DNA from: a virus
Length of the DNA: 38,962 nucleotides
IMG/VR virus record: IMGVR_UViG_3300025585_000091
Coordinates: 1 to 38,962 of that record
Reading direction: 5' to 3' (one strand)
The position numbers and the translations under genes are program-made. Below the pieces are notes generated by a model. That model was given only the letters and a program-made list of their open reading frames with translations, ran no database searches and had not been told where the DNA came from. This document shows, piece by piece, positions 32,658-38,554 of the stretch; positions within the stretch are counted from its first letter, which is position 1, and each line of letters begins with the position of its first letter.

Positions 32658-32708
32658 TATGCTGGGCTTAGGTGGCACCGCTCGTTGGTGCCACCGACTG
32701 TCAGCATA
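32658..32708 (+). ncRNA. Two-stage stem-loop RNA element
   Basis: Outer stem TATGCTG (32658-32664) with CAGCATA (32702-32708); inner stem GGTGGCACC (32671-32679) with GGTGCCACC (32687-32695), both perfect, separated by a 6+6 internal loop. It precedes a 22-codon reading frame. It could be a leader or small RNA; expression is unknown. Confidence 0.5.
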
Positions 32709-32711
32709 GGC

Positions 32712-32780
32712 ATGGCGCACCCCCACTCGTGGCACGAGGTGCGGGAACGGTTCGACCGTAAGCCGAAGTGGAAGAAGTGA
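32712..32780 (+). CDS. 22-residue basic leader-like peptide
   Basis: ATG 32712 to TGA 32778-32780, product MAHPHSWHEVRERFDRKPKWKK. Its TGA overlaps the ATG of the next gene (TGATG), so translation would be coupled. No obvious ribosome-binding site is visible within the preceding hairpin. May be a leader peptide or a real small protein. Confidence 0.4.
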   Translation: MAHPHSWHEVRERFDRKPKWKK

Positions 32781-33004
32781 TGGACATGTGGGCAGTGTTG
32801 TCGTGGTCACGATACCATTACATGTGGTATCCGTTGGATGCGGTGCAAGAGTGCGAGGTGGTCGGGGTGTTTCCCGATGAGCGGTCGGCGGTTGAGTCTG
32901 CTCTTGATCTCGCCATCGGGTACAGGGAGGGAGAGGGTCTTAGTCCTGCTGGCTCGTTGTGTTTCATCGGGAATACGGTTGCGACTCGGGTGGTTCGGAT
33001 ATAG
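32780..33004 (+). CDS. Early hypothetical protein (74 aa)
   Basis: ATG 32780, with GGAAGAAG upstream; the frame is open four codons further. The product MDMWAVLSWSRYHYMWYPLDAVQE contains VFPDERSAVESALDLA, a helix resembling small phage proteins that modify a single response. Its TAG is followed directly by the exact palindrome TTTCGGCCCGAAA. Confidence 0.66.
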   Translation: MDMWAVLSWSRYHYMWYPLDAVQECEVVGVFPDERSAVESALDLAIGYREGEGLSPAGSLCFIGNTVATRVVRI

Positions 33005-33063
33005 TTTCGGCCCGAAAGTTTCTGTGGTGACTGAGGATGCACTAGTGTGGTGCTGGTGCATCC
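33005..33063 (+). other. Palindrome plus intergenic stem-loop
   Basis: TTTCGGCCCGAAA (33005-33017) then GGATGCAC (33035-33042) pairing with GTGCATCC (33056-33063). Same order as after the 31448 gene (TAG, TTTCGG motif, TGTGGTGAC, stem-loop), showing a repeated intergenic module. Confidence 0.62.
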
Positions 33064-33090
33064 GATTGTCAGCATGGTGCTGGCTAGTGA

Positions 33091-33106
33091 GAACCTAGGA
33101 GGGTTC
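33091..33106 (+). promoter_or_regulatory. Shine-Dalgarno-in-loop hairpin, second copy
   Basis: GAACC/GGTTC stem with TAGGAG loop, four bases before ATG 33110 (CAGA spacer); identical to the 32298 element. Confidence 0.62.
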
Positions 33107-33109
33107 AGA

Positions 33110-33325
33110 ATGAATGTTTGGTTGGTTCACGGTCTGCTGGACGATGAGCCGTGTGCTCAGTTCTTCGACACTCACAAGGGTGCCGAAGAATTTATGAAAG
33201 AAACTATCGGTCGGCATGCAACAAAGTTGCGTGTGCTGAACATCCGTGATGGTGTGGATTATGACCATCTGGAAATCGGAGGTTCGCTGGCACTGCTGTG
33301 GGTTCAGACACTGGTGGAAGGGTGA
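33110..33325 (+). CDS. Early hypothetical protein (71 aa)
   Basis: ATG 33110 set by the conserved AGGAG loop. Contains FFDTHKGAEEFMKETIGRH (about 18-36), a helix after a beta start. Soluble and slightly acidic. Its stop overlaps the ATG of the second 29-residue membrane peptide, the same arrangement as the 31811/32119 pair. Confidence 0.7.
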   Translation: MNVWLVHGLLDDEPCAQFFDTHKGAEEFMKETIGRHATKLRVLNIRDGVDYDHLEIGGSLALLWVQTLVEG

Positions 33326-33414
33326 TGTTCGACAGGCATGATTGGTTTGTGGTGGGGCTGTTTGGTGGCATGATTGCTGCCTGCCTGCTGGTGCAGGTAT
33401 TGTTCCCCATCTGA
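33325..33414 (+). CDS. 29-residue membrane peptide, copy 2
   Basis: ATG 33325 overlapping the previous TGA. MFDRHDWFVVGLFGGMIAACLL is one membrane helix, homologous to the peptide at 32119 and related to the 27-residue peptide at 7213 through LFG...AAC. Ends six bases before the tRNA-like minihelix. Confidence 0.66.
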   Translation: MFDRHDWFVVGLFGGMIAACLLVQVLFPI

Positions 33415-33419
33415 TGGTC

Positions 33420-33450
33420 GGTACGCTAGGGTTCGATTCCCTAGTGTACC
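33420..33450 (+). other. tRNA T-arm/acceptor minihelix-like hairpin
   Basis: A 12-bp stem, GGTACGCTAGGG with CCCTAGTGTACC (one G·T pair), closed by the loop TTCGATT. The inner five pairs and loop are a canonical T arm; the outer seven are a normal acceptor stem, followed by A. The D and anticodon arms are absent. It could mimic a tRNA acceptor half, be a degenerate attachment core, or act as a terminator. Confidence 0.62.
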
Positions 33451-33465
33451 ACGACTGTGACACAC

Positions 33466-33525
33466 ATTACAGTTCTGTTACAGTTATGTTACGAGGTTGG
33501 TTTCTGGCAGAGACTCTGGTAACAT
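33466..33525 (+). promoter_or_regulatory. Candidate promoter of AAA+/VWA module with operator
   Basis: TTGGTT (33497-33502), 17 bases, TAACAT (33520-33525). The palindrome TTTCTGGCAGAGA (33501-33513) lies between the two elements, where a bound protein would block polymerase. Upstream are 11-base direct repeats ACAGTTCTGTT/ACAGTTATGTT (33466-33487). Confidence 0.52.
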
Positions 33526-33543
33526 GGTTCCCATAACAACAAC

Positions 33544-33557
33544 GACCTAGGAGGGTC
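33544..33557 (+). promoter_or_regulatory. Shine-Dalgarno-in-loop hairpin with compensatory change
   Basis: GACC/GGTC stem with the same TAGGAG loop three bases before ATG 33561. Compared with GAACC/GGTTC, an A-T pair has been lost from both sides, so pairing is kept. Confidence 0.6.
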
Positions 33558-33560
33558 AAC

Positions 33561-34931
33561 ATGGCAAGGCCGATTATTCCCGCAAGAGTACGCCGACTGC
33601 ATTTCGGCGGTCATCTGGAACTCATGTCCCGTGGGGGCGTGTGGATTCCCTACAATCTGGTGGCACACGCTGTGTCGGAGCGTGCCATCAAGATGGCATG
33701 CGAGCGTGGCTACCTCATGCCGAATTCGCAGTGGCCGTCGTCCCCATTCGACTACGACCTGACGGTACAGTCGGAACAGAACACCGACACCCCTGCCCCG
33801 CAGGTCGATGACGACAACGATTCTTTCGGCCCGAAAGATTCTGAGTCCGATGCCGAACAGGTAGAGTCGTCATCATCGTCGTCGTCCGAATCGGACTCCG
33901 ACTCCGACACCGAGACACAATCCGAATCCGAATCCGAACAGCAGAACAAGGAGAATGCTGAGATGAGCATGGAAGATATTGTTCGCCGTATCGCTGGCGA
34001 ACTTGACGGTACCCAACAGGAGGGTATCGACGCTGCGTTGGCCGATGTGCTAGCCAACGTGGACAAGCGGCTGGAAGATTTCCAACCGAAGTCGGACACC
34101 ACCAACACGCTGGTGCCGATCATCACTCGGGTCGAAATCTCTCTGCCCGAAACAACCATCACCACCGACGGCGTGTTCCACATGGCAATGCCCGACCTGC
34201 TGTTCAACATCCAATTGGGCACCCACACCTACCTGCCCGGCTCGCCGGGCACGGGCAAGTCGCATGCTGCGGGGCAGGCTGCTGAGGCTTTGGGTTGGAA
34301 GTTTGGTTCGATATCGTTCGGCCCGACCACACCTGAGTCCCGTCTGGTTGGTGGCATGACGGCTGATGGTTCGTTCTTTGAGCCGATGCTGTTGAAGTTG
34401 GTTCGGTTCGCAATGGAGAACCCTGACTCGGGTGCTGTGATGTGTCTGGATGAGATGGACAACGGGCATGCTGGTGTGCAGGCTACGCTGAACAGTCTGC
34501 TGGCTAACGGCTGGATGACGGCACCGAACGGTGACCATCTGACTATCGGCAATAACCTTGTGTTCATTGCTTGTGCCAACACTTACGGTACGGGGCCGAC
34601 TGCCGAATTCTCTGGCCGAAACAAGTTGGATGCTGCCACGCTGGACAGGTTCGCTTACCTGCCGTGGGAGATTGACTTGGGGTTGGAGGAAGTGCTGGTT
34701 CGTCGCTTCTTCTCCGACGACCAGCAGTATCTGGCTTCGCACTGGCTGGATGTGTGGCGTTCGGCCCGTCAGAACGTGGCTACTCACGGTCTGAAACTGT
34801 TCGTCACTCCCCGTGGTGCTCAGGCTGGTGCCCGTATGGTGGCGGCTGGTCGTACTGTGGAGAAGTCGCTGGCTCAGGTGCTGGGCAACAAGGTTCCTGC
34901 CGACCAGTGGTCGAAGATCAATCCTCTCTGA
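33561..34931 (+). CDS. CobS/MoxR-like AAA+ ATPase with acidic linker
   Basis: A 456-residue AAA+ protein. An N-terminal domain (1-70) is followed by a Ser/Asp/Glu-rich disordered linker (about 78-132), then the AAA+ core: Walker A GSPGTGKS (227-234), Walker B MCLDEMD (294-300), sensor-1 Asn340 in ACANTYG, and an arginine finger in LDRF (R363). CobS-type and MoxR ATPases act with a VWA partner to remodel a target; the next gene encodes a likely VWA protein, so the pair is read as one system. Cobalamin chelation is unlikely in a phage. The palindrome TTTCGGCCCGAAA lies in the linker coding part. Confidence 0.83.
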   Translation: MARPIIPARVRRLHFGGHLELMSRGGVWIPYNLVAHAVSERAIKMACERGYLMPNSQWPSSPFDYDLTVQSEQNTDTPAPQVDDDNDSFGPKDSESDAEQVESSSSSSSESDSDSDTETQSESESEQQNKENAEMSMEDIVRRIAGELDGTQQEGIDAALADVLANVDKRLEDFQPKSDTTNTLVPIITRVEISLPETTITTDGVFHMAMPDLLFNIQLGTHTYLPGSPGTGKSHAAGQAAEALGWKFGSISFGPTTPESRLVGGMTADGSFFEPMLLKLVRFAMENPDSGAVMCLDEMDNGHAGVQATLNSLLANGWMTAPNGDHLTIGNNLVFIACANTYGTGPTAEFSGRNKLDAATLDRFAYLPWEIDLGLEEVLVRRFFSDDQQYLASHWLDVWRSARQNVATHGLKLFVTPRGAQAGARMVAAGRTVEKSLAQVLGNKVPADQWSKINPL

Positions 34932-34958
34932 CAGAAACAACTACGAAAGGAAACTGTC
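34925..34958 (+). promoter_or_regulatory. Junction element between AAA+ and VWA genes
   Basis: TCTCTGACAGAAA (34925-34937) spans the stop codon of the ATPase. GACAG (34930-34934) can pair with CTGTC (34954-34958), placing the Shine-Dalgarno AAAGGAAA in the loop before ATG 34959. Confidence 0.5.
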
Positions 34959-35828
34959 ATGCAAACAGCAGTAGGTAAGGGGCTGGGCAAGGAACAGTCC
35001 CGCAAGTATCACCTGTGGGAATTCGATTCGCTGCGGGAGGTTGTCGATTACGCTCGCAACCATGAGCACCATCAGTCGTCTGACCGTCCGCTGGCTAGTC
35101 ACTACAATCTGACTAACAGTTTGTCGGATGCCGCCGATCTGGCAATCGACGGCTGGCACGATATCCGTAACAAGGTGGACGGATATTTGGAGCCGATGCG
35201 TGAGAAGTTGGGCAAGATTCTTTCGACAGAAACTGTCCGTGTTCACGATATGATCGGGGTCGAACCCGATATCGACCGTTACATCATGGGCGAGATTGAG
35301 TGCATGATGGATGACGTAATGGTTGAAGCACCTAAGGATGGTAAGGTGTTCACCATGATGGTCGATGTGTCGATGACATGGGATAACAGTGCCGACGATA
35401 TCGCTAAGCGTGGTGCCACGCTGTGTGCTCTGGTCGAATCGTTCATCATGCTGGGTTACCAGTTGGAACTGTGGTCAGAGTTCACGGTGCGTGGGTCGGA
35501 AACGCAGGACATGGCTACTTGTCTGGTGCGTGTCAACAAGGCTGGCGAACCAATCGACATTGACTGCATGATGTTCGCACTGGGTCATCCCGATTACGGT
35601 CGCCGTATCCTGTGGGGTTGGGGTGAAGCCAACACCATTACCCGTGATAAGATGGGTTTCAATGGCGGCTATTACGGTTTGCACCGTAACGGTTCGCACT
35701 TCATTGACCGTATCGGGGCGAGCACTTCGGTGTCGTTGGATGGTAATCGTTCGATGACTGCCGACCCTATCAAGTGGATTACCGACCAGTTGGAGATGCA
35801 GGGTATCTTCAACACTGACAGTTTCTGA
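34959..35828 (+). CDS. VWA-like partner of the AAA+ ATPase
   Basis: A 289-residue protein. MMVDVSMTWDNSADDIAKRGA (about 133-153) is MIDAS-like, D136-x-S138-x-T140, followed by a helix; LELWSEF is the next central strand, as in VWA folds. The N-terminal part (HLWEFDSLREVVDYA) resembles a family of phage proteins annotated as DUF7192/CobT-like, from memory. It likely recruits a substrate to the ATPase. Ends in TTC TGA within the palindrome TTTCTGACAGAGA (35822-35834). Confidence 0.7.
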   Translation: MQTAVGKGLGKEQSRKYHLWEFDSLREVVDYARNHEHHQSSDRPLASHYNLTNSLSDAADLAIDGWHDIRNKVDGYLEPMREKLGKILSTETVRVHDMIGVEPDIDRYIMGEIECMMDDVMVEAPKDGKVFTMMVDVSMTWDNSADDIAKRGATLCALVESFIMLGYQLELWSEFTVRGSETQDMATCLVRVNKAGEPIDIDCMMFALGHPDYGRRILWGWGEANTITRDKMGFNGGYYGLHRNGSHFIDRIGASTSVSLDGNRSMTADPIKWITDQLEMQGIFNTDSF

Positions 35829-35847
35829 CAGAGACAAAGGAGATAAC

Positions 35848-36009
35848 GTGAGCATCATGTGGTACGACGAGTATCAGGACGAGGAAATCCTGCAAGGATT
35901 TCACGAGGACGAGATGGGCAAAGCGGAGCGTCACGAACTAGAGTTTGATGAGGCTGAGGTTTGGCTTGCCGCTCAGGATGTGCCCGACTGGACAACGTGG
36001 GACGAGTGA
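35848..36009 (+). CDS. Small acidic protein (53 aa) in AAA+/VWA operon
   Basis: GTG 35848 preceded by AAAGGAG at seven bases. The product starts MSIMWYDEYQDEEILQGFHEDE and is strongly acidic with four Trp residues. It follows the VWA gene by 19 bases, with the palindrome between them. May be a substrate or adaptor of the AAA+/VWA pair. Confidence 0.65.
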   Translation: MSIMWYDEYQDEEILQGFHEDEMGKAERHELEFDEAEVWLAAQDVPDWTTWDE

Positions 36010-36033
36010 CACACATCTAGTTCGACTGGTGTG

Positions 36034-36162
36034 TATACTAGTGTTACTAGTTAGCCAGCCAGAGGAATCTGGCTGGCGACTAGTAGCCTAGTGGTCTAGT
36101 GGATTGTCGATAGTAAGCAGATAGTATCCCCCTCCGTACTATCTGCTTAGTGTCTACAATCC
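36034..36162 (+). other. Structured intergenic region with long hairpin
   Basis: Holds TATACT (36034-36039, a possible -10 without a good -35), six CTAG sites between 36017 and 36105, a ten-bp perfect hairpin GCCAGCCAGA/TCTGGCTGGC (36054-36063/36068-36077), and a long hairpin: GGATTGT/ACAATCC (36101-36107/36156-36162) outside, AAGCAGATAGTA/TACTATCTGCTT (36115-36126/36137-36148) inside, loop TCCCCCTCCG. Possibly a terminator followed by a small RNA. Confidence 0.6.
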
Positions 36163-36189
36163 GTAGCCACTCCACCGTAGGTGGTAAAC

Positions 36190-36204
36190 ACAGGAGAGTC
36201 CTGT
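36190..36204 (+). promoter_or_regulatory. Hairpin containing the Shine-Dalgarno of 36206
   Basis: ACAGGA (36190-36195) pairs with TCCTGT (36199-36204), ending one base before ATG 36206; AGGA is in the stem, so initiation would be hindered unless the stem opens. Confidence 0.5.
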
Positions 36205-36205
36205 C

Positions 36206-36853
36206 ATGTTTGATAATATGGAAGCAGTGCTGCCGCTCACGCCGCGTAACGGCGAAGTGTTTGCACAGAAGATTGTCGAGTTCGGCCAGTGGATTTCCAC
36301 TCTGCCGACCGACACCCCGTTGGAGTTGCATGTCACGGTCGCACCGTTCGATACGACTGCCCGTGCATGGTCGTACCGTCGGTTCACCGACGACGAACAG
36401 CAGACCATGATGCCTTGTCACCGTCTGATTGTCGGTTGCACCGACATGTGGGGTGAGGAAGTGCAGGAGATTGAGTACGCTATCTGCCAGCCGACCCAGC
36501 AGGATGATGAGGATTTCAGTTGGGGTGGCGGTATCGCTGCCGTGCTGTCGTCGTATCCTGAGTTGGCTATTGCTTGCCAGTCGTCCTATCTGGACAAGAT
36601 GTATCGTAAGCATGGTTTCGATACTGACGAGTTTCTGTCAGAGACTAAGAACAAGTTGAGTGCGGAAGCAACGTTCGATATCATGGAGTCGTTGCTGTAT
36701 GTTTGCGAGATGGAGGACATGATTGCGAAACTGTCCGTCACCGAAGCGGACACGTTCCCGCAACAGTTGTTCCAGTTGGTTGCCAACGAGGTGCGTACCC
36801 ATTTGGAAACCACGATGAAGAACCTTATCGACATGGCTCGGGGTGCGGAATGA
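36206..36853 (+). CDS. Hypothetical protein (215 aa)
   Basis: ATG 36206 after the GGAGAG-containing hairpin. Mixed alpha/beta protein, acidic, with no membrane segment or known motif; helical C-terminal half (about 130-215). The palindrome TTTCTGTCAGAGA is inside it at 36632-36644. It is coupled to the next gene by an ATGA overlap. Not recognised. Confidence 0.78.
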   Translation: MFDNMEAVLPLTPRNGEVFAQKIVEFGQWISTLPTDTPLELHVTVAPFDTTARAWSYRRFTDDEQQTMMPCHRLIVGCTDMWGEEVQEIEYAICQPTQQDDEDFSWGGGIAAVLSSYPELAIACQSSYLDKMYRKHGFDTDEFLSETKNKLSAEATFDIMESLLYVCEMEDMIAKLSVTEADTFPQQLFQLVANEVRTHLETTMKNLIDMARGAE

Positions 36854-37245
36854 GTAGCCAGTTGTTTGAACACACGCTTGCTGTTCCCATGTTCGGTTCA
36901 CTGAACGGGCATGACATGGTGATGCGTGCCCGTGGCATGGGCGCATCTATTCCTGACTGGTTGCATGATGAGGTTGCGTACATGCAACCTGTTGAAGCAG
37001 CAGGATATTTGGAGAACCGTGTCGGTGTATGTTTCATCGACCGTTACAAGCATGGGCATACGTTGCGTATCGGTGATGAGGGTGGCCGTGTGAACGTACA
37101 GTTCCGTTCATCGGTGCAACCTAAGTGTCGGGTTGTGATTCGCAACCTGTCACGATATGATGCACAGAAGATGCAGACAGACTTTGAATCGTCGGGTCTG
37201 TGGTATCTTGATTCGGTTTCCCCTAGCACAGACAGGAGTCTGTAA
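36850..37245 (+). CDS. Hypothetical protein (131 aa)
   Basis: ATG 36850, in the ATGA overlap; an upstream extension is open but would lie in the previous gene. Beta-rich centre (HTLRIGDEGGRVNVQFRSS, CRVVIRNLSRYDAQKMQ). No family recognised. It ends in the SD hairpin of the next gene. Confidence 0.74.
   Translation: MSSQLFEHTLAVPMFGSLNGHDMVMRARGMGASIPDWLHDEVAYMQPVEAAGYLENRVGVCFIDRYKHGHTLRIGDEGGRVNVQFRSSVQPKCRVVIRNLSRYDAQKMQTDFESSGLWYLDSVSPSTDRSL
37228..37243 (+). promoter_or_regulatory. Shine-Dalgarno-in-loop hairpin
   Basis: ACAGAC (37228-37233) pairs with GTCTGT (37238-37243), AGGA in the loop, ATG at 37245. It uses the last codons of the upstream gene, so the structure is kept within coding sequence. 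Confidence 0.6.
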
Positions 37246-37607
37246 TGTCCTTGCCCGTCTATCAGCCAACCGTGGGGGCCATGTGCCCCCACGGGGAACC
37301 CGATTGTTTGTGTGATGTACACATCACCACACACACCGTTGTGAACCGTGATGTTCGCCACGATTTCCACACTCTTGTGTTGGATGACATGGATGATGAT
37401 TGGGTTTCTACCCGAAACATTTACGAGTTTCTTTGCAAGGTGTTGGGTTGCTTTGAATATGTGAAGCAACTAGATAACCCTGTGGTGCCGCTGCGTAACT
37501 GTGTTGTGTGCAACAACGTGTTGCCCGACAACGACCCTCGGCGTACCACCTGTAGTGGTGCATGCCGTTCACGCAAGTCCCGTGCAGACCGAAAGGCATC
37601 CCGATGA
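37245..37607 (+). CDS. C-terminal zinc-finger protein (120 aa)
   Basis: ATG 37245 overlapping TAA. The C-terminus reads CVVCNNVLPDNDPRRTTCSGACRSRKSRADRKASR: C-x2-C...C-x3-C followed by a basic helix, the pattern of small bacterial and phage zinc-binding proteins ending in RYCSxxCRxRxxR. The N-terminus has another cysteine cluster (MCPHGEPDCLC). A nine-pair hairpin lies in its 5' part. Located just before a Cas4-like nuclease. Confidence 0.74.
   Translation: MSLPVYQPTVGAMCPHGEPDCLCDVHITTHTVVNRDVRHDFHTLVLDDMDDDWVSTRNIYEFLCKVLGCFEYVKQLDNPVVPLRNCVVCNNVLPDNDPRRTTCSGACRSRKSRADRKASR
37271..37293 (+). other. Very stable hairpin inside the zinc-finger CDS
   Basis: CGTGGGGGC (37271-37279) pairs with GCCCCCACG (37285-37293), loop CATGT, starting 24 bases after the start codon. 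Nearly all G-C. No T-run follows. Confidence 0.62.
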
Positions 37608-38479
37608 GATTCGATAACGATGGTATCCACATCCACCAGTCCGACCTGAAGAATCATTGTTTGGAGAAACTCAGGTTGGAAACAGTGGCGACTGGGCCAC
37701 GGTTAGAGAACGATGCCGCAACGGTTGGCACAGCGTTGCATGCTGTGATCGAATACGAACTGGCAGGTAACATGTTTGAAACACGTTACGATTGTCAGGC
37801 GTATGCGGCCCACACCTATGTGCGACTGTTGGAGGAATACCAGCAGGACGGTAAGCCGTATGCGTTGTCGTCGTTCAACAGTCACGACCGTGCTATCGAA
37901 TTGCTTACAGGTTTGGCAGCAGCATGGTATGAATGTTCTGAACGTATCATTTTGTTGGGTTCAAGCGAAGCCCCACATATTGAATGGAACTTTGATTTGC
38001 CGTTCTGTGAGGTGGAGGTGAAGAAGCATGGGAAGAAGCAGGAGATTGTTCCCGTGTTCCTTGCTGGCACCGCCGACATTATCCACAACAACATGGTGTG
38101 GGATTGGAAAACCTCTGGCAGCGAATACCGTCGTTGGGAATACCAGCGTTGGGGACGGCAGCCAGATGTTTACACTTGGGCAGCAGCCAAGTCAGGACTG
38201 ATTCATCCGAACAGCGATGGGTTGTACCGTTTCGACTTCAAAGTGTTTGTCAGAAACAATGACCCATCGAACGGATGCCAGACCGTGACCGTGGAACGGT
38301 CACAGAAATCGTGGGACTGGCTACAAGAAATTGTTTCCCGACTGGTGAACTTCTCATACAACATGGGGTTGGACAGAGAGTGGCCCGTCGATGACCAACA
38401 TGTGCTGTGCTCACCGAAGTGGTGCACGTTCTTCGACATGTGCAAAGGTTCTCACGTTTCGGGAGAAACGTGGGTATGA
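37604..38479 (+). CDS. Cas4/RecB-like PD-(D/E)XK exonuclease with Fe-S cysteines
   Basis: ATG 37604 overlaps the previous TGA; 291 residues. Family features in order: first cysteine C19, VGTALHAVIEYELAG (motif I His/Glu region, 41-55), GTADII (D158) and WDWKTSG (D167, K169) of the catalytic site, and a C-terminal cluster with C-x5-C-x5-C. These four cysteines should hold an iron-sulphur cluster, as in Cas4 and AddB. Likely processes DNA ends in phage recombination. No Cas1/Cas2 is nearby, so it is not part of CRISPR. Confidence 0.82.
   Translation: MRFDNDGIHIHQSDLKNHCLEKLRLETVATGPRLENDAATVGTALHAVIEYELAGNMFETRYDCQAYAAHTYVRLLEEYQQDGKPYALSSFNSHDRAIELLTGLAAAWYECSERIILLGSSEAPHIEWNFDLPFCEVEVKKHGKKQEIVPVFLAGTADIIHNNMVWDWKTSGSEYRRWEYQRWGRQPDVYTWAAAKSGLIHPNSDGLYRFDFKVFVRNNDPSNGCQTVTVERSQKSWDWLQEIVSRLVNFSYNMGLDREWPVDDQHVLCSPKWCTFFDMCKGSHVSGETWV
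38451..38474 (+). terminator. Hairpin at the end of the nuclease gene
   Basis: CACGTTTC (38453-38460) pairs with GAAACGTG (38465-38472) around GGGA; two more pairs extend it. It precedes the TGA by five bases and has no T-run, so termination is uncertain. The core is a four-base-spacer variant of the dispersed TTTC/GAAA palindrome. Confidence 0.45.
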
Positions 38480-38490
38480 TAGAGATAGCA

Positions 38491-38518
38491 TTCATCTGTG
38501 TCTACCTTGGTATATACT
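38491..38518 (+). promoter_or_regulatory. Candidate promoter before 38555
   Basis: TTCATC (38491-38496), 16 bases, TATACT (38513-38518). The -10 is good, the -35 poor. A TATACTA core also occurs at 36034, so these may share regulation. Confidence 0.4.
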
Positions 38519-38554
38519 ATTGGTATGACAACCGCGACAAGTGAAAGGAAAGCA

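Noticed and set aside
33420-33450. Attachment site (attP) for an integrase
   Set aside because: No integrase or excisionase was recognised, and the 5' acceptor strand is also present, which an attP copy of a tRNA 3' end would not need. Kept only as an alternative.
33561-35828. Cobalt chelatase (CobS/CobT) for vitamin B12 synthesis
   Set aside because: No CobN or other B12 genes; the ATPase has an unrelated acidic linker and N-terminus. Only the general AAA+/VWA architecture is claimed.
37604-38479. CRISPR-associated Cas4 as part of a CRISPR locus
   Set aside because: No repeat-spacer array, Cas1 or Cas2 is present; stand-alone Cas4-like nucleases are common in phages.
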